DNA of 64,000 nt. It comes from Lachnospiraceae bacterium UBA7050 (GTDB lineage: Bacteria > Bacillota > Clostridia > Lachnospirales > Lachnospiraceae). The DNA is taken from assembly GCA_002493905.1 (NCBI GenBank), contig DLAJ01000022.1:39759-103758 (forward strand), written 5' to 3'. Both the position numbers and the translations under genes were made by a program. The notes beneath the pieces are model-generated. The model saw only the letters and a list, made by a program, of their open reading frames with translations. It was not told the origin of the DNA and searched no databases. Below, piece after piece: positions 35,602 through 43,440 of the stretch. How positions within the stretch are numbered: position 1 is the stretch's first letter; every line of letters starts with the position of its first letter.

Positions 35602-35881
35602 ACAATAATATCTCCGTTCCGGCTATTTCTTTCCGAAATTCATCCGCGATGCCCGCCGTGGTGACCAGATCAACCGAGAGATTCAGTGCCTCTTGAAACA
35701 TCTGACGCATCCCGGAGAGTTTAAGCAAGGACATCGGCTTACCTTTTTCCACAAGTAAATCTACATCACTTTTCTCGTTTGCCGTGCCTTTTGCATATGA
35801 ACCAAACAGATATAATCTTTTTACCCCATACGAATATGCGATAGGAACAACTATTTTCTTAATTTCACTAATATCCGGCAT
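35591..35881 (-). CDS. mntA: MNT-type nucleotidyltransferase antitoxin (MntA-like)
   Basis: A 96-residue minimal nucleotidyltransferase with the full active site GSx10DxD (GSYAKGTANEKSDVD at about 27-41) and a later acidic strand VDLVTT. It is expected to transfer AMP onto the HEPN toxin encoded downstream. ATG 35881 follows GGAGGTGATC, a near-perfect ribosome site. A structured leader and a consensus promoter lie directly upstream. Confidence 0.9.
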   Translation of the reverse strand: MPDISEIKKIVVPIAYSYGVKRLYLFGSYAKGTANEKSDVDLLVEKGKPMSLLKLSGMRQMFQEALNLSVDLVTTAGIADEFRKEIAGTEILLYEE

Positions 35882-35915
35882 ACCAGATCACCTCCATGAT
35901 TTAGTGTTGAAGTAG

Positions 35916-36002
35916 TATAAAAATAACGGGGAAATTCCCCGCCGTTCGGTGGACCAGGGTCTTTCGACCAGCCCAATCAGTGATACCACTGATTTATTTA
36001 TA
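35916..36002 (-). ncRNA. Structured leader RNA or small RNA upstream of mntA-hepT
   Basis: Reading on the - strand from the predicted start near 36001: stem-loop I AATCAGTG-GTAT-CACTGATT (35994-35975); stem-loop II with a GNRA tetraloop, GGTC-GAAA-GACC (35969-35958); stem-loop III CGGGGAATTTCCCCG (about 35941-35927) followed by TTATTTTTAT. The last one has the form of an intrinsic terminator located about 35 nt before the mntA ATG. It could be an attenuator or the end of a separate small RNA. Confidence 0.6.
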
Positions 36003-36007
36003 GGTTG

Positions 36008-36036
36008 ATTTTAGCCCAAATATACTGCACTGTCAA
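36008..36036 (-). promoter_or_regulatory. Consensus sigma-A promoter of the mntA-hepT leader
   Basis: On the - strand, TTGACA (36031-36036), a 17-nt spacer and TAAAAT (36008-36013). Confidence 0.85.
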
Positions 36037-36207
36037 TGTGATTCAGAAAAATTCGTTTTCGGGTAAGAGGGAAATAGAATGCGGAGTGTCTGCAGCAGAG
36101 TATGTGAAACAGATCATTTGTTTGAAATCAGGGTATGTTTTTGGTACGGGAAATGATATACTAAGAAAAGTCAGACGAACATAAAAGAGCTCCGGAGGAA
36201 CATACAA

Positions 36208-36912
36208 ATGCTGACCAGCCAGAAGGTAAAAGAAATCTTATATTCGCTTGGCGCCGATTTATGCGGAATTGCAAGTATCGACCGCTTTGAGGAGGCACCT
36301 TTCGGGTACCATCCGCGGGATGTATTTCCGGCGGTTCAGTCCGTGATCTCGTTCGGATGCTCCTTTCCTGTGGGGACGCTGTTTTGCAGGTCGCCCATCC
36401 CTTATACCAGAGTGAGAAATTCGATCACGCCGAAGATGGATGCGATCGCGCTTGATTTTTGCAGGGAAATGGAACAATATGAGGCTATGTGCGTGCCGGT
36501 TCCGACGAATGAAAGTGTGTGGGATGAGAATACGCAGAGATGGCGTTCGATTATTTCCCAAAAGCATGCTGCGCAGGCGGCGGGGCTTGGCACGATCGGC
36601 AGACATTCCATTCTGATCACGCCGGAATATGGAAGTATGATCTGGCTTGGTGCATGTCTGTGCGACCGGGAATTGGAGCCGGACGAACTGAAAGAGAATC
36701 TTTGCAATCAATGCGGGCTTTGCGTGGAGGCCTGCCCCGTTCATGCGCTGGACGGGCAGGAACTCAATCAACAGGCGTGCTGGGATCATGCGTTTGGCGA
36801 CGACGAGGAGAAGAAAACATGGTGTATCTCCTGTCATAAATGTCGTGACGTCTGCCCATACAATTTTGGCAGCCGCAACTCTTTTGGTAAGGAGCGGAAA
36901 TCATTAGCCTGA
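36208..36912 (+). CDS. Double 4Fe-4S protein related to epoxyqueuosine reductase (QueG-like, short)
   Basis: A 234-residue protein with a QueG-like N-terminal part (ILYSLGADLCGIASIDRF, FPAVQSVISFGCSFP, GLGTIGRHSILITPEYG) and two 4Fe-4S motifs (CNQCGLCVEACPVHAL and CISCHKCRDVCPYNFG). It lacks the C-terminal region of true QueG (about 370-380 residues), so tRNA queuosine reduction cannot be assumed. Similar short proteins are common in Clostridia and may carry other redox functions. GGAGG precedes ATG 36208. Confidence 0.8.
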   Translation: MLTSQKVKEILYSLGADLCGIASIDRFEEAPFGYHPRDVFPAVQSVISFGCSFPVGTLFCRSPIPYTRVRNSITPKMDAIALDFCREMEQYEAMCVPVPTNESVWDENTQRWRSIISQKHAAQAAGLGTIGRHSILITPEYGSMIWLGACLCDRELEPDELKENLCNQCGLCVEACPVHALDGQELNQQACWDHAFGDDEEKKTWCISCHKCRDVCPYNFGSRNSFGKERKSLA

Positions 36913-36936
36913 AAGCGGACTTTTGATTGCCGGCTG

Positions 36937-37320
36937 GTGTATGCGATGGGCCTGCTTTATCATATCTTTGCTGTCGTCGCGGTTACAGGAAGCAGTCTGA
37001 TCCTGGAAGCAAATTTTCATGAGCAGGAGCTTGTAAAACTGCATCAGATTGCCGGACAGAATGACTATGAGGTATGTACACTGGTATTGCGGGGAGAGCC
37101 GGAGGTTTTATATCAACGGTATATCAATCGCATGAAGCATGAAAACCGCCATCCGGTGCATTTGAGTACCACGCTTGACGTAAAGGAGGATTTCATGTGC
37201 TGCGCCGAATGGATTCGAAACGAAAAAATTACCGGCGATACAATGGAAGTGGATGCGGCAGATTTTTCTTATCAGACGGACGAGAAACTGCTTAGGCAGA
37301 TTGATGAATTTATGAAATGA
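36937..37320 (+). pseudogene. Kinase of the AAA/zeta type lacking its P-loop (5'-truncated)
   Basis: 127 residues resembling the second half of small P-loop kinases: VTGSSLILEANF (the EANF strand after the P-loop lobe), VCTLVLRGEPEVLYQRYINR and a typical ENRHPVHLS lid region. The usual N-terminal GxxGxGKS/T motif is missing and nothing like it is coded just upstream. Translation from GTG 36937 has no clear ribosome site. It is most likely a remnant. It lies between the Fe-S protein and the ArsC-like gene. Confidence 0.6.
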
Positions 37321-37336
37321 CGAGGAGGAATGAAAG

Positions 37337-37690
37337 GTGTTGTTTATAGAGTATCCGAAGTGTTCGACCTGCAAAAAGGCGAAAAAGTGGCTGGATGAGA
37401 GAAAAATTCCTTATACGGACCGGCATATCGCAGAGAAGAATCCAACCTATGAGGAATTGAAAGAATGGCATCAGACAAGCGGTCTGCCGTTAAAGAAATT
37501 TTTTAATACGAGTGGCATGTTATACAAAGAGAGGAACTTAAAGGACAGGCTGCCGGGTATGAGTGAGGAGGAACAGCTCAGGCTGCTGGCGGCGGACGGG
37601 ATGCTGGTGAAGCGTCCGATCGTTGTGATGGAACATACCGTTCTTGTCGGATTTCATGAAAAAGAATGGGAAGATAAGATGAATTTATGA
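37337..37690 (+). CDS. ArsC/Spx-family protein (thioredoxin fold)
   Basis: A 117-residue ArsC-like protein with the redox motif KCSTCKKAKKW and the family pattern LPLKKFFNTSG...NGxLYKERNL and a late LVKRPIVV. It could be a YffB-type arsenate-reductase homologue or a Spx-like regulator; the RPIVV arrangement favours the reductase side. The start is GTG 37337 about 9 nt after AGGAGG. Confidence 0.85.
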   Translation: MLFIEYPKCSTCKKAKKWLDERKIPYTDRHIAEKNPTYEELKEWHQTSGLPLKKFFNTSGMLYKERNLKDRLPGMSEEEQLRLLAADGMLVKRPIVVMEHTVLVGFHEKEWEDKMNL

Positions 37691-37735
37691 ACCTGCGGAG
37701 GGATGGAAACCGGCCATAGGACTGGAGGAAAGGGA

Positions 37736-38416
37736 ATGTTTCAGATTGATTCCTATATAGAAGAGCTTTTGGGGCTTTTGAAGGAAGAGTTTGGCGGGCG
37801 GCTTATTTATTTGGGCCTGCAGGGAAGTTATTTAAGAAACGAGCAGAATGGGAGCAGCGATATAGATATCATGGCGGTCATTGATGAGATCAATGTCAGA
37901 GATTTGGAGAGGTATCGTGACATTCTTATGCGCATCGGTTATTATGAAAAATCCTGTGGGTTTATCTGCGGAAAAGAGGAGCTTTCTCATTGGAATCCGC
38001 TCGAGGCGTGCCATTTGGCGCATACGACGAAGGATATTTACGGGTGTCTGTCCGGGCTTATTCCGGACTATACAACGGAGGACATCAAAAAATTTGTCAT
38101 GCTGAGTGTCGGAAACCTGTATCACGAGATCGGGCACCGCTTTATCCACGCTGACCGGGAAAGAAACAGGGCAGCGCTGCCCGGAAGCTATAAGGCAGTC
38201 TTTTTTATTCTCCAAAATCTGACATTTTTAAGAACAGGATTGTTTTATGGGACAAAAAAGGAATTGCTTCATGCGTTGGACGGACGGGATAAAGAAGTGC
38301 TGGAGGTGCTGCTTCACCAGCAGAGCGGCAGTATGATGGATTTTGACAATGCGTTTGCGTTATTGTTTTCATGGTGTCAGAAAACGCTGCGGGAATTATC
38401 CGATGAAACAATATAG
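37736..38416 (+). CDS. Nucleotidyltransferase-fold protein
   Basis: A 226-residue protein with an N-terminal NTase core (LIYLGLQGSYLRNEQNGSSD, then IDIMAVID: the GS...DxD site) and a helical C-terminal part. It resembles the stand-alone nucleotidyltransferases of clostridial accessory DNA related to kanamycin- or lincosamide-type enzymes, but no substrate can be named. Start ATG 37736 follows TGGAGG; the frame opens earlier at 37703. Confidence 0.7.
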   Translation: MFQIDSYIEELLGLLKEEFGGRLIYLGLQGSYLRNEQNGSSDIDIMAVIDEINVRDLERYRDILMRIGYYEKSCGFICGKEELSHWNPLEACHLAHTTKDIYGCLSGLIPDYTTEDIKKFVMLSVGNLYHEIGHRFIHADRERNRAALPGSYKAVFFILQNLTFLRTGLFYGTKKELLHALDGRDKEVLEVLLHQQSGSMMDFDNAFALLFSWCQKTLRELSDETI

Positions 38417-38493
38417 GGAAATATCCCCTTATAAACGTGAACGGGTGGATTGTAACATGATGATAGAGATATGACAGATAAGAATTTGAGCAG

Positions 38494-38516
38494 TATCGCA
38501 AGCTTTGCTTGCGATA
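38494..38516 (+). promoter_or_regulatory. Perfect hairpin just before the ribosome site of the CPT-like gene
   Basis: TATCGCAAGC and GCTTGCGATA form a 10-bp stem with a 3-nt loop, 3 nt before GCAGGAGG. No T-tract follows. It may affect translation or mRNA stability. Confidence 0.5.
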
Positions 38517-38531
38517 TGCAGGAGGATTAGA

Positions 38532-39056
38532 ATGGAAAAAGGACGTATCATTTTCCTGAACGGAGTAACAAGTTCAGGAAAAACATCAATCGTCGAAGCG
38601 CTTCAGGAGCGTGATGACATATTTTTTTATGTGGTTGCGAATGATCTGTTTCAAGAGATGGTCGGGGACAAATATTTGCGTGAAAACTATTGGAAATACC
38701 TGAGCGAAGTAATTATTATGATGTACCACACGGCGGGGCTTTACTCCGATATGGGCAAAAATGTGCTTATTGACGGAATTTTAGTAGAAAGAGAAGAAAT
38801 AAAACCTCATTATCAACAGTTAATAGAAATACTAAAAAATAATCCGCTTGATCTGGTTGAGGTATACTGTCCGCTGGATATATGTAGAGAAAGAAATAGA
38901 ATCCGTGGAGATCGGGATGAAAATCAATCGGATGAACAACACGAATTGATGGCGGACAATATAGAGTATCGGTTGAGAGTAGATACAAGTCTGTATAGTG
39001 CGGCTGAATGCGCGGATATCATTGTTAAGGAATTGTTTTATGGAACGAAAGGATGA
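38532..39056 (+). CDS. Chloramphenicol phosphotransferase-like P-loop kinase
   Basis: A 174-residue small kinase with Walker A FLNGVTSSGKTSIVEAL, a central LIDGILVER strand and VEVYCPLDICRERNRIRGDR lid region, the layout of CPT-like proteins. Streptomyces CPT modifies chloramphenicol, but most homologues have unknown substrates. AGGAGG lies 6 nt before ATG 38532. Neighbours (NTase, GNAT genes) form an accessory cluster of small-molecule modifying enzymes. Confidence 0.8.
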   Translation: MEKGRIIFLNGVTSSGKTSIVEALQERDDIFFYVVANDLFQEMVGDKYLRENYWKYLSEVIIMMYHTAGLYSDMGKNVLIDGILVEREEIKPHYQQLIEILKNNPLDLVEVYCPLDICRERNRIRGDRDENQSDEQHELMADNIEYRLRVDTSLYSAAECADIIVKELFYGTKG

Positions 39057-39155
39057 TTTTTGAAAGCCCGCCGGCCCCTATTTTCATTTCAAAAAATACT
39101 GTCTGAAGGCTGTCTGGAACAGTGGACCGGAAAAACCGGAGATCAGTTGGACCAG

Positions 39156-39192
39156 AAAAAATGCACGGTCAGGAACAGACTTCTACCTGACC
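39156..39192 (-). terminator. Terminator of the - strand GNAT gene
   Basis: GGTCAGG (39186-39192 on the - strand) and CCTGACC (39167-39173) pair around a 12-nt loop containing the GNAT stop codon, with TTTTTT at 39161-39156. Confidence 0.5.
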
Positions 39193-39704
39193 GGGAAGCG
39201 GTACATGAGGTTACGGCAGTCGGGAACGCTCTCATCGATATATCCGGTGTCCTGAAACCCGGCGTTCTGATAAAGATGAAGCGCAGCCGTATTATTCCGG
39301 TGCACGCATACTTCTACCTGATTGTATCTGCCTTCTTTGCAGAGAACGGAAAGAATCTGACGCAGAGCTTCGCTGCCGTACCCTTTGTTTTGGAAACGCT
39401 GGTCGATCATAAACTGCTGCAGGTCATAGCATGCAGGTTCTTCGTCCAGACCTTTTACGAGTGCAGCTCCGATCATCTGTTTTCCGTTGGATATGCCGTA
39501 AACTCTGGCGCCGCAGGAGCGGTAAGCATAACCGCGTGCAAGAATGCCGGTCGGCGTGTCAAGAAATGCAAGAATAGCAGCTTCATTATGGCATAAGGCA
39601 GCAGGCGGGTCAAGACGGGAAAGGCACGGCGGGCAGAGTGCAGAAATGACGGGCAGGAGGGAGCGCTTGATAAACAGGGTCTGAAAAGGTTTTGAGACTG
39701 ACAT
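39183..39704 (-). pseudogene. GNAT acetyltransferase, probably 5'-truncated
   Basis: The C-terminal 110 residues are a clear GNAT domain: QQFMIDQRFQNKGYGSEALR (acetyl-CoA loop) and RNNTAALHLYQNAGFQDTGY, closest in style to diamine/spermidine-type acetyltransferases. The first 30-40 residues of such proteins are not recognisable: the frame upstream of about CHNEAAILAFL reads as unrelated sequence, no ribosome site precedes any start, and it runs into the divergent GNAT gene at 39725. I give the ATG at 39704 as an outer limit only. Confidence 0.55.
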
Positions 39705-39724
39705 AGATGAGGAGAGAGAAACAA

Positions 39725-40255
39725 ATGGATGAGTTGATCTTGACAAAACCGACTGAGAAATATGCAGCGGAGATAACCGCATACAGAAAGGAATTTATAG
39801 AGGCATCCGGTTCCATGGATGGCTGCGGTTCGCTAAGAAGAATCGCTGATCCTTTGGAATGGATAGCGGACACGGAAAGAAAAAGTAAGAAAGAGACGTG
39901 TCCCAAAGAGCTTGTGACTGCTACGTTGTTTTTATACATCAGAAAATCAGATGAGCGGCTGATCGGCATGATTCAGATACGGCACGAACTCAATGATTAT
40001 TTGCGGGAATATGCAGGACACATCGGTTATTCGGTCCGCCCGTCTGAAAGAAATAAGGGTTATGCAAAAAGAATGTTGAAAGATGCGCTGCCTTATTGTA
40101 AAGAAATCGGACTGGACAAAGTGATGATAAGCTGCAACGATACAAATGTGGCAAGCAGGAAAACGATTCTTGCAAATGGCGGGAAATATGAAAGTACAGT
40201 TTTTGAACCGGAAAAAAAGGTTTCTCTGGAAAAATATTGGATTGACCTGTCTTAA
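39725..40255 (+). CDS. GNAT-family N-acetyltransferase
   Basis: A 176-residue GNAT protein: core strand ERLIGMIQIRHELNDYL, then HIGYSVRPSERNKGYAKRML (acetyl-CoA pyrophosphate loop), and LDKVMISCNDTNVASRKTIL. It belongs to the group with an N-terminal extension seen in Firmicutes; the substrate is unknown. Start ATG 39725 follows GAGGAGAG. Confidence 0.88.
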   Translation: MDELILTKPTEKYAAEITAYRKEFIEASGSMDGCGSLRRIADPLEWIADTERKSKKETCPKELVTATLFLYIRKSDERLIGMIQIRHELNDYLREYAGHIGYSVRPSERNKGYAKRMLKDALPYCKEIGLDKVMISCNDTNVASRKTILANGGKYESTVFEPEKKVSLEKYWIDLS

Positions 40256-40259
40256 TCAG

Positions 40260-40367
40260 GTTCGTGCTTCTGCGGACGCACAAAAATATGAAAAGATGGG
40301 ATATCATAAAACCGGGAAAACGAAGCGGATCAACGAGAGGATGACGCTGGTCTTTTATGTCAAATAG
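40260..40367 (+). pseudogene. Remnant of a second GNAT gene (C-terminal tail only)
   Basis: Thirty-five codons plus stop coding a typical GNAT tail (AQKYEKMGYHKTGKTKRINE, then RMTLVFYVK). It starts right behind the intact GNAT stop codon and has no start or upstream domain. Confidence 0.6.
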
Positions 40368-40401
40368 GCAGTTGACTGACGAATGAGGGGAGAATGCAGA
40401 C

Positions 40402-41163
40402 ATGCTTGGAGTCTATTTTAGCGGAACCGGAAATTCGAGATATGCGTTGGAACGTTTTCTTGGCGGATGCGGAGAAACGGCGGGAGCGTATGCAATTGAG
40501 GATGAAAACATCACGGAACGCATCAAAGAGAACGAGGAAATTATTTTTTCATATTCCGTACAATTCAGTAATATCCCCAAAATGCTCAAAGACTTTATAG
40601 ATGGGAATGCACCTTTATGGAAGAATAAAAAAATCTCTGTGATCGCAACCATGGGATTGTTCAGCGGTGACGGCGCCGGCATGCTGGCCAGACGCCTCAA
40701 AAAATACGGTGCGCAGATCACAGGCGGCCTCCATCTGAAAATGCCGGACAGCATTGCGGATGAAAAAGCTCTGAAACGTTCCCGCGAAAAAAACAGGGAG
40801 CTTGTCAGAATGGCGGAAAGTAAGATCGATCAGGCGGTTCAGCGCCTGAAAAACGGAAAGCCGCCCAGGGAGGGAATAGGTTTTCTATATCATCTGGCGG
40901 GATTGTTCGGGCAGCGTCTCTATTTTTCGCAAAAGACGAAGCACTACACGGACCAACTGAAAATCAATCCGGAAAAGTGCGTCGGATGCGGGAAATGCGT
41001 CGGGCTGTGCCCGATGAAAAATCTGCATGTGAAAGATCATGTTGCGAAAGCAGAAGACCGGTGTACGATGTGCTATCGCTGTGTCAACCTCTGTCCGAAT
41101 CAGGCGGTCACGCTTTGGGGAAAGCAGGTGATCGAACAGGGGACAATTGAAACCTATTTATAG
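40402..41163 (+). CDS. EFR1-family flavodoxin-ferredoxin
   Basis: A 253-residue redox protein: an N-terminal flavodoxin-like domain (YFSGTGNSRYALE phosphate loop, FSYSVQFSNIPKMLKDF) and a C-terminal pair of 4Fe-4S motifs (CVGCGKCVGLCPMKNL and CTMCYRCVNLCPNQAV). This single-chain combination is widespread in Clostridia; its electron partner is not known. GAGGGGAG precedes ATG 40402. Confidence 0.9.
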   Translation: MLGVYFSGTGNSRYALERFLGGCGETAGAYAIEDENITERIKENEEIIFSYSVQFSNIPKMLKDFIDGNAPLWKNKKISVIATMGLFSGDGAGMLARRLKKYGAQITGGLHLKMPDSIADEKALKRSREKNRELVRMAESKIDQAVQRLKNGKPPREGIGFLYHLAGLFGQRLYFSQKTKHYTDQLKINPEKCVGCGKCVGLCPMKNLHVKDHVAKAEDRCTMCYRCVNLCPNQAVTLWGKQVIEQGTIETYL

Positions 41164-41347
41164 CCGGACATTTCCGCGGCGCCACCGATGCACGTCAAAT
41201 TCTGTGGAGGCGGCACCAATAAAAGCCAAATTCAGGAACTTGCTTATTTTTCGTGCACCGTTTATAATTGGGAACAGATGGATTTCCGCGGGACAGGAAC
41301 CGGAATCCGGAATTTGAAATTTATTAGATAAGAAGGAGGATTTTTGT

Positions 41348-41398
41348 ATGAGTAAGGCAATTGCAGGGAATAGCGGGGGCTGTTCCAATATACGATAA
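41348..41398 (+). CDS. Tiny ORF with strong ribosome site (MSKAIAGNSGGCSNIR)
   Basis: Sixteen codons behind AGAAGGAGG at good spacing. After its TAA the same frame stays open to the ATGA that starts the CD3324-like gene, so this may be either a leader peptide or the 5' end of a small decayed gene. A GGGCT/AGCCC pairing surrounds its stop codon. Confidence 0.35.
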   Translation: MSKAIAGNSGGCSNIR

Positions 41399-41493
41399 CA
41401 ATCAGGGATAGCCCTTGCCTGTTCAAAACCGGTGCGGCAGGATCGTTTTCGATTTTGCTGCGGTGACATGCCCACGGGCATGGGGAGGCAAGT

Positions 41494-41760
41494 ATGAGCT
41501 ATATAAGGGCGGAGGAATTGTTTCCACAGGAGATGGTCGAGCTGCTTCAGGACTATGCGGCGGGGCAGACCGTCTACATTCCGAGAAAACCCGGGCAGAG
41601 GGCGGTCTGGGGAGAAAAAACCAAATTCCGCAGGGAGTTAAAGGAGCGCAACCGGCAGATTTACAGGCGCTATTTAGAGGGAGCGTCAACAAAGGAGCTG
41701 GCTGTCAGCTATTATCTTTCCGTAAAGAGCATTCAGAGAATTATTCGCCAGGAAAAATGA
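41494..41760 (+). CDS. CD3324-family HTH protein (Mor-like)
   Basis: An 88-residue DNA-binding protein. It has the family's N-terminus (YIRAEELFPQEMVELLQDY), the signature YIPRKPGQRAVWGEKT and a C-terminal HTH (EGASTKELAVSYYLSVKSIQ). The fold resembles the Mor transcription activator of phage Mu. Role unknown. GGGGAGG precedes ATG 41494, and a strong terminator follows. Confidence 0.85.
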   Translation: MSYIRAEELFPQEMVELLQDYAAGQTVYIPRKPGQRAVWGEKTKFRRELKERNRQIYRRYLEGASTKELAVSYYLSVKSIQRIIRQEK

Positions 41761-41796
41761 GTTGAAAAAGTAAATGGACTCCGAAAGGGATACGGC

Positions 41797-41849
41797 ATCC
41801 GGGAACGTGCGCAGGCTGGGCTGAGCGCATGATCCCGGATTGTTTTTTT
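41797..41849 (+). terminator. Terminator of the CD3324-family gene
   Basis: ATCCGGGA (41797-41804) and TCCCGGAT (41833-41840) form the outer stem, GTGCGC and GCGCAT an inner one, followed by TG and seven T. Confidence 0.85.
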
Positions 41850-42009
41850 ATAAAAAAATGATTGAGGTTGCCGGGCGCGTACAAAAGGCGTTATCATCAA
41901 AGTACAGCTGGCTTGTTCTATTTTGCAAAATAAAAAATCAGGCGGAGAGCGAAACGCAGGATTTCCCTTTTCGCCTGAACGAGAAAACAGATGGAAGGAG
42001 AATTGCTAT

Positions 42010-42042
42010 ATGTTAAATAAGAAGAAGGAGACCGTTCGCTGA
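42010..42042 (+). CDS. Tiny ORF (MLNKKKETVR) in the RNHCP-gene leader
   Basis: Ten codons behind GGAAGGAG (9-nt spacing). Directly after its stop a CGGGAGG/CCTCCCG stem (42044-42050 with 42068-42074) follows, whose left arm looks like a ribosome site. The arrangement resembles a leader peptide with an attenuating hairpin ahead of the RNHCP gene. Confidence 0.4.
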   Translation: MLNKKKETVR

Positions 42043-42178
42043 CCGGGAGGTTTGCGAAAAAGGCATTCCTCCCGCAGGTGACATCGTGAGACTTAGAATA
42101 TCTGACGTTCGCAGCAGAGGCTGCTTCACGAAGAAATGCAAAGTCCCGCGTCGAAAACATCATCTTTCGGAGGAAAAT

Positions 42179-42607
42179 ATGAACAGAGAAAATAAAAGAA
42201 GACAGTATGAAAAGGGTTATGATAAGACGCATCCGAGTGACCGCGCATTTATTTGCAAATGCTGCGGGAGACCCGTTGTCCCGCAGGGAGGCGGAACCGA
42301 TCACAGGAACCACTGCCCGAACTGCCTGTCCAGTATGCATCTGGATATTGAACCGGGAGACCGTGAAGCGGACTGCGGCGGCATCATGGAGCCGATCGCG
42401 GCATGGGTGCGCAAAAACGGGGAATGGGCGATCATTCACCGGTGTAAATGGTGCGGAACGCTGTCGTCCAACCGGATCGCGGCGGATGATAACCCGATGA
42501 AGCTTATGAGCATTGCGTTAAAACCGCTGTGCCTGCCGCCGTTTCCGTTAGAGCGCATTGAGGAAATGACGAAGCTGATGGGCGGCAGCGGTTCCACGGG
42601 CATGTAG
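42179..42607 (+). CDS. RNHCP-domain zinc-ribbon protein
   Basis: A 142-residue protein whose core is the RNHCP motif (HRNHCPNCLSSMHLDIEPGD) with paired Cys motifs FICKCCGRPV and HRCKWCGTLSSNR. The first pair and the RNHCP block are consistent with a zinc ribbon; the family is common in Firmicutes and linked by name only to nucleic-acid or ribosome contexts. CGGAGG precedes ATG 42179. It ends 10 nt before the convergent trpF. Confidence 0.85.
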   Translation: MNRENKRRQYEKGYDKTHPSDRAFICKCCGRPVVPQGGGTDHRNHCPNCLSSMHLDIEPGDREADCGGIMEPIAAWVRKNGEWAIIHRCKWCGTLSSNRIAADDNPMKLMSIALKPLCLPPFPLERIEEMTKLMGGSGSTGM

Positions 42608-42617
42608 AAAATCAGAT

Positions 42618-43238
42618 TCATCCATTGGAAAGCTCCCGCACGGCGCGGACAAAATCCGCGACCCGCTGCGGGTCTTTTCCTATGCGCCCGTCGTATTCGA
42701 CGGCAGAGGAGACGTCCACGCCGTCGGGGCGCACGGAACGGATAGCGTCTGCGACATTGTCCGCAGTGAGACCGCCCGCGAGGAAGAAAAGCTTATTGTC
42801 GCGCGGAATGGTGTGGAGAATGGCATGGTCGAACGCCCTGCCGCTTCCCGGCTCCTGCGCGTCAAACACATAACCTGCGGTCTGCGCGTCCGCATGGAAG
42901 CGCGGATACTGCTCTAAGTCGCTGACGTTAAACGCCTTGAGGATTGGCAGATCTGCCGCACGCAGCGCTTCGTCCGACACAGCGCCGTGTATCTGGATGA
43001 AATCAAAGCCTGAAGATTCGATGGCGGCAATCTGTGCGGCGGTCGGGGAAACTACGACGGCAACTTTTTTGATACCGGGGCGGAGTGCCTGAAGAATCGT
43101 CTGTGCCTTCTGTATCGTACAATTGCGTCTGCTTTTTTCGTAAAAGAGTACGATTCCGGCAAAATCGACCGGGAACTGATTTATGAGCGCGGCATCGTCC
43201 ACTGAGACAAGACCGCATATTTTTATGAGAACAGACAT
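42618..43238 (-). CDS. trpF: Phosphoribosylanthranilate isomerase (TrpF)
   Basis: A 206-residue TIM barrel that converts N-(5-phosphoribosyl)anthranilate to the carboxyphenylamino-deoxyribulose phosphate in tryptophan synthesis. Family marks: KICGLVSVDDAALIN with the catalytic Cys, DFAGIVLFYEKSRR, the VVSPTAAQI strand, FIQIHG, FLAGGLTADNV and GVDVSSAVEYDGRIGKD. GTAAGGAGG precedes ATG 43238. It stands alone, with no other trp gene in the window. Confidence 0.93.
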   Translation of the reverse strand: MSVLIKICGLVSVDDAALINQFPVDFAGIVLFYEKSRRNCTIQKAQTILQALRPGIKKVAVVVSPTAAQIAAIESSGFDFIQIHGAVSDEALRAADLPILKAFNVSDLEQYPRFHADAQTAGYVFDAQEPGSGRAFDHAILHTIPRDNKLFFLAGGLTADNVADAIRSVRPDGVDVSSAVEYDGRIGKDPQRVADFVRAVRELSNG

Positions 43239-43440
43239 GTTTGTGCCTCCTTACTTTCCAAAGGCCGCAGAGCGGTCTTTTTTAGCATAGCACATACCGG
43301 CGGCGTAATAAATCGAATCTTACAATTTTTATCTAGGAATATGCTATTTTCTGCCGGAGGAGTTGTGTATAGTAGAGAGAACCTGACATACAGGAAATCC
43401 TTGATGCCGGGCAGGAATGAAAGATACGGGAGGACATGCT

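Noticed and set aside
35919..36002. Type III toxin-antitoxin RNA (tandem-repeat antitoxin)
   Set aside because: The three hairpins are different and do not form tandem repeats, and the protein pair is the MNT/HEPN type, which needs no RNA antitoxin.
42010..42178. T-box riboswitch before the RNHCP gene
   Set aside because: I find no conserved T-box sequence (TGGNACC-type) or long stem I; only a simple hairpin and a tiny ORF.
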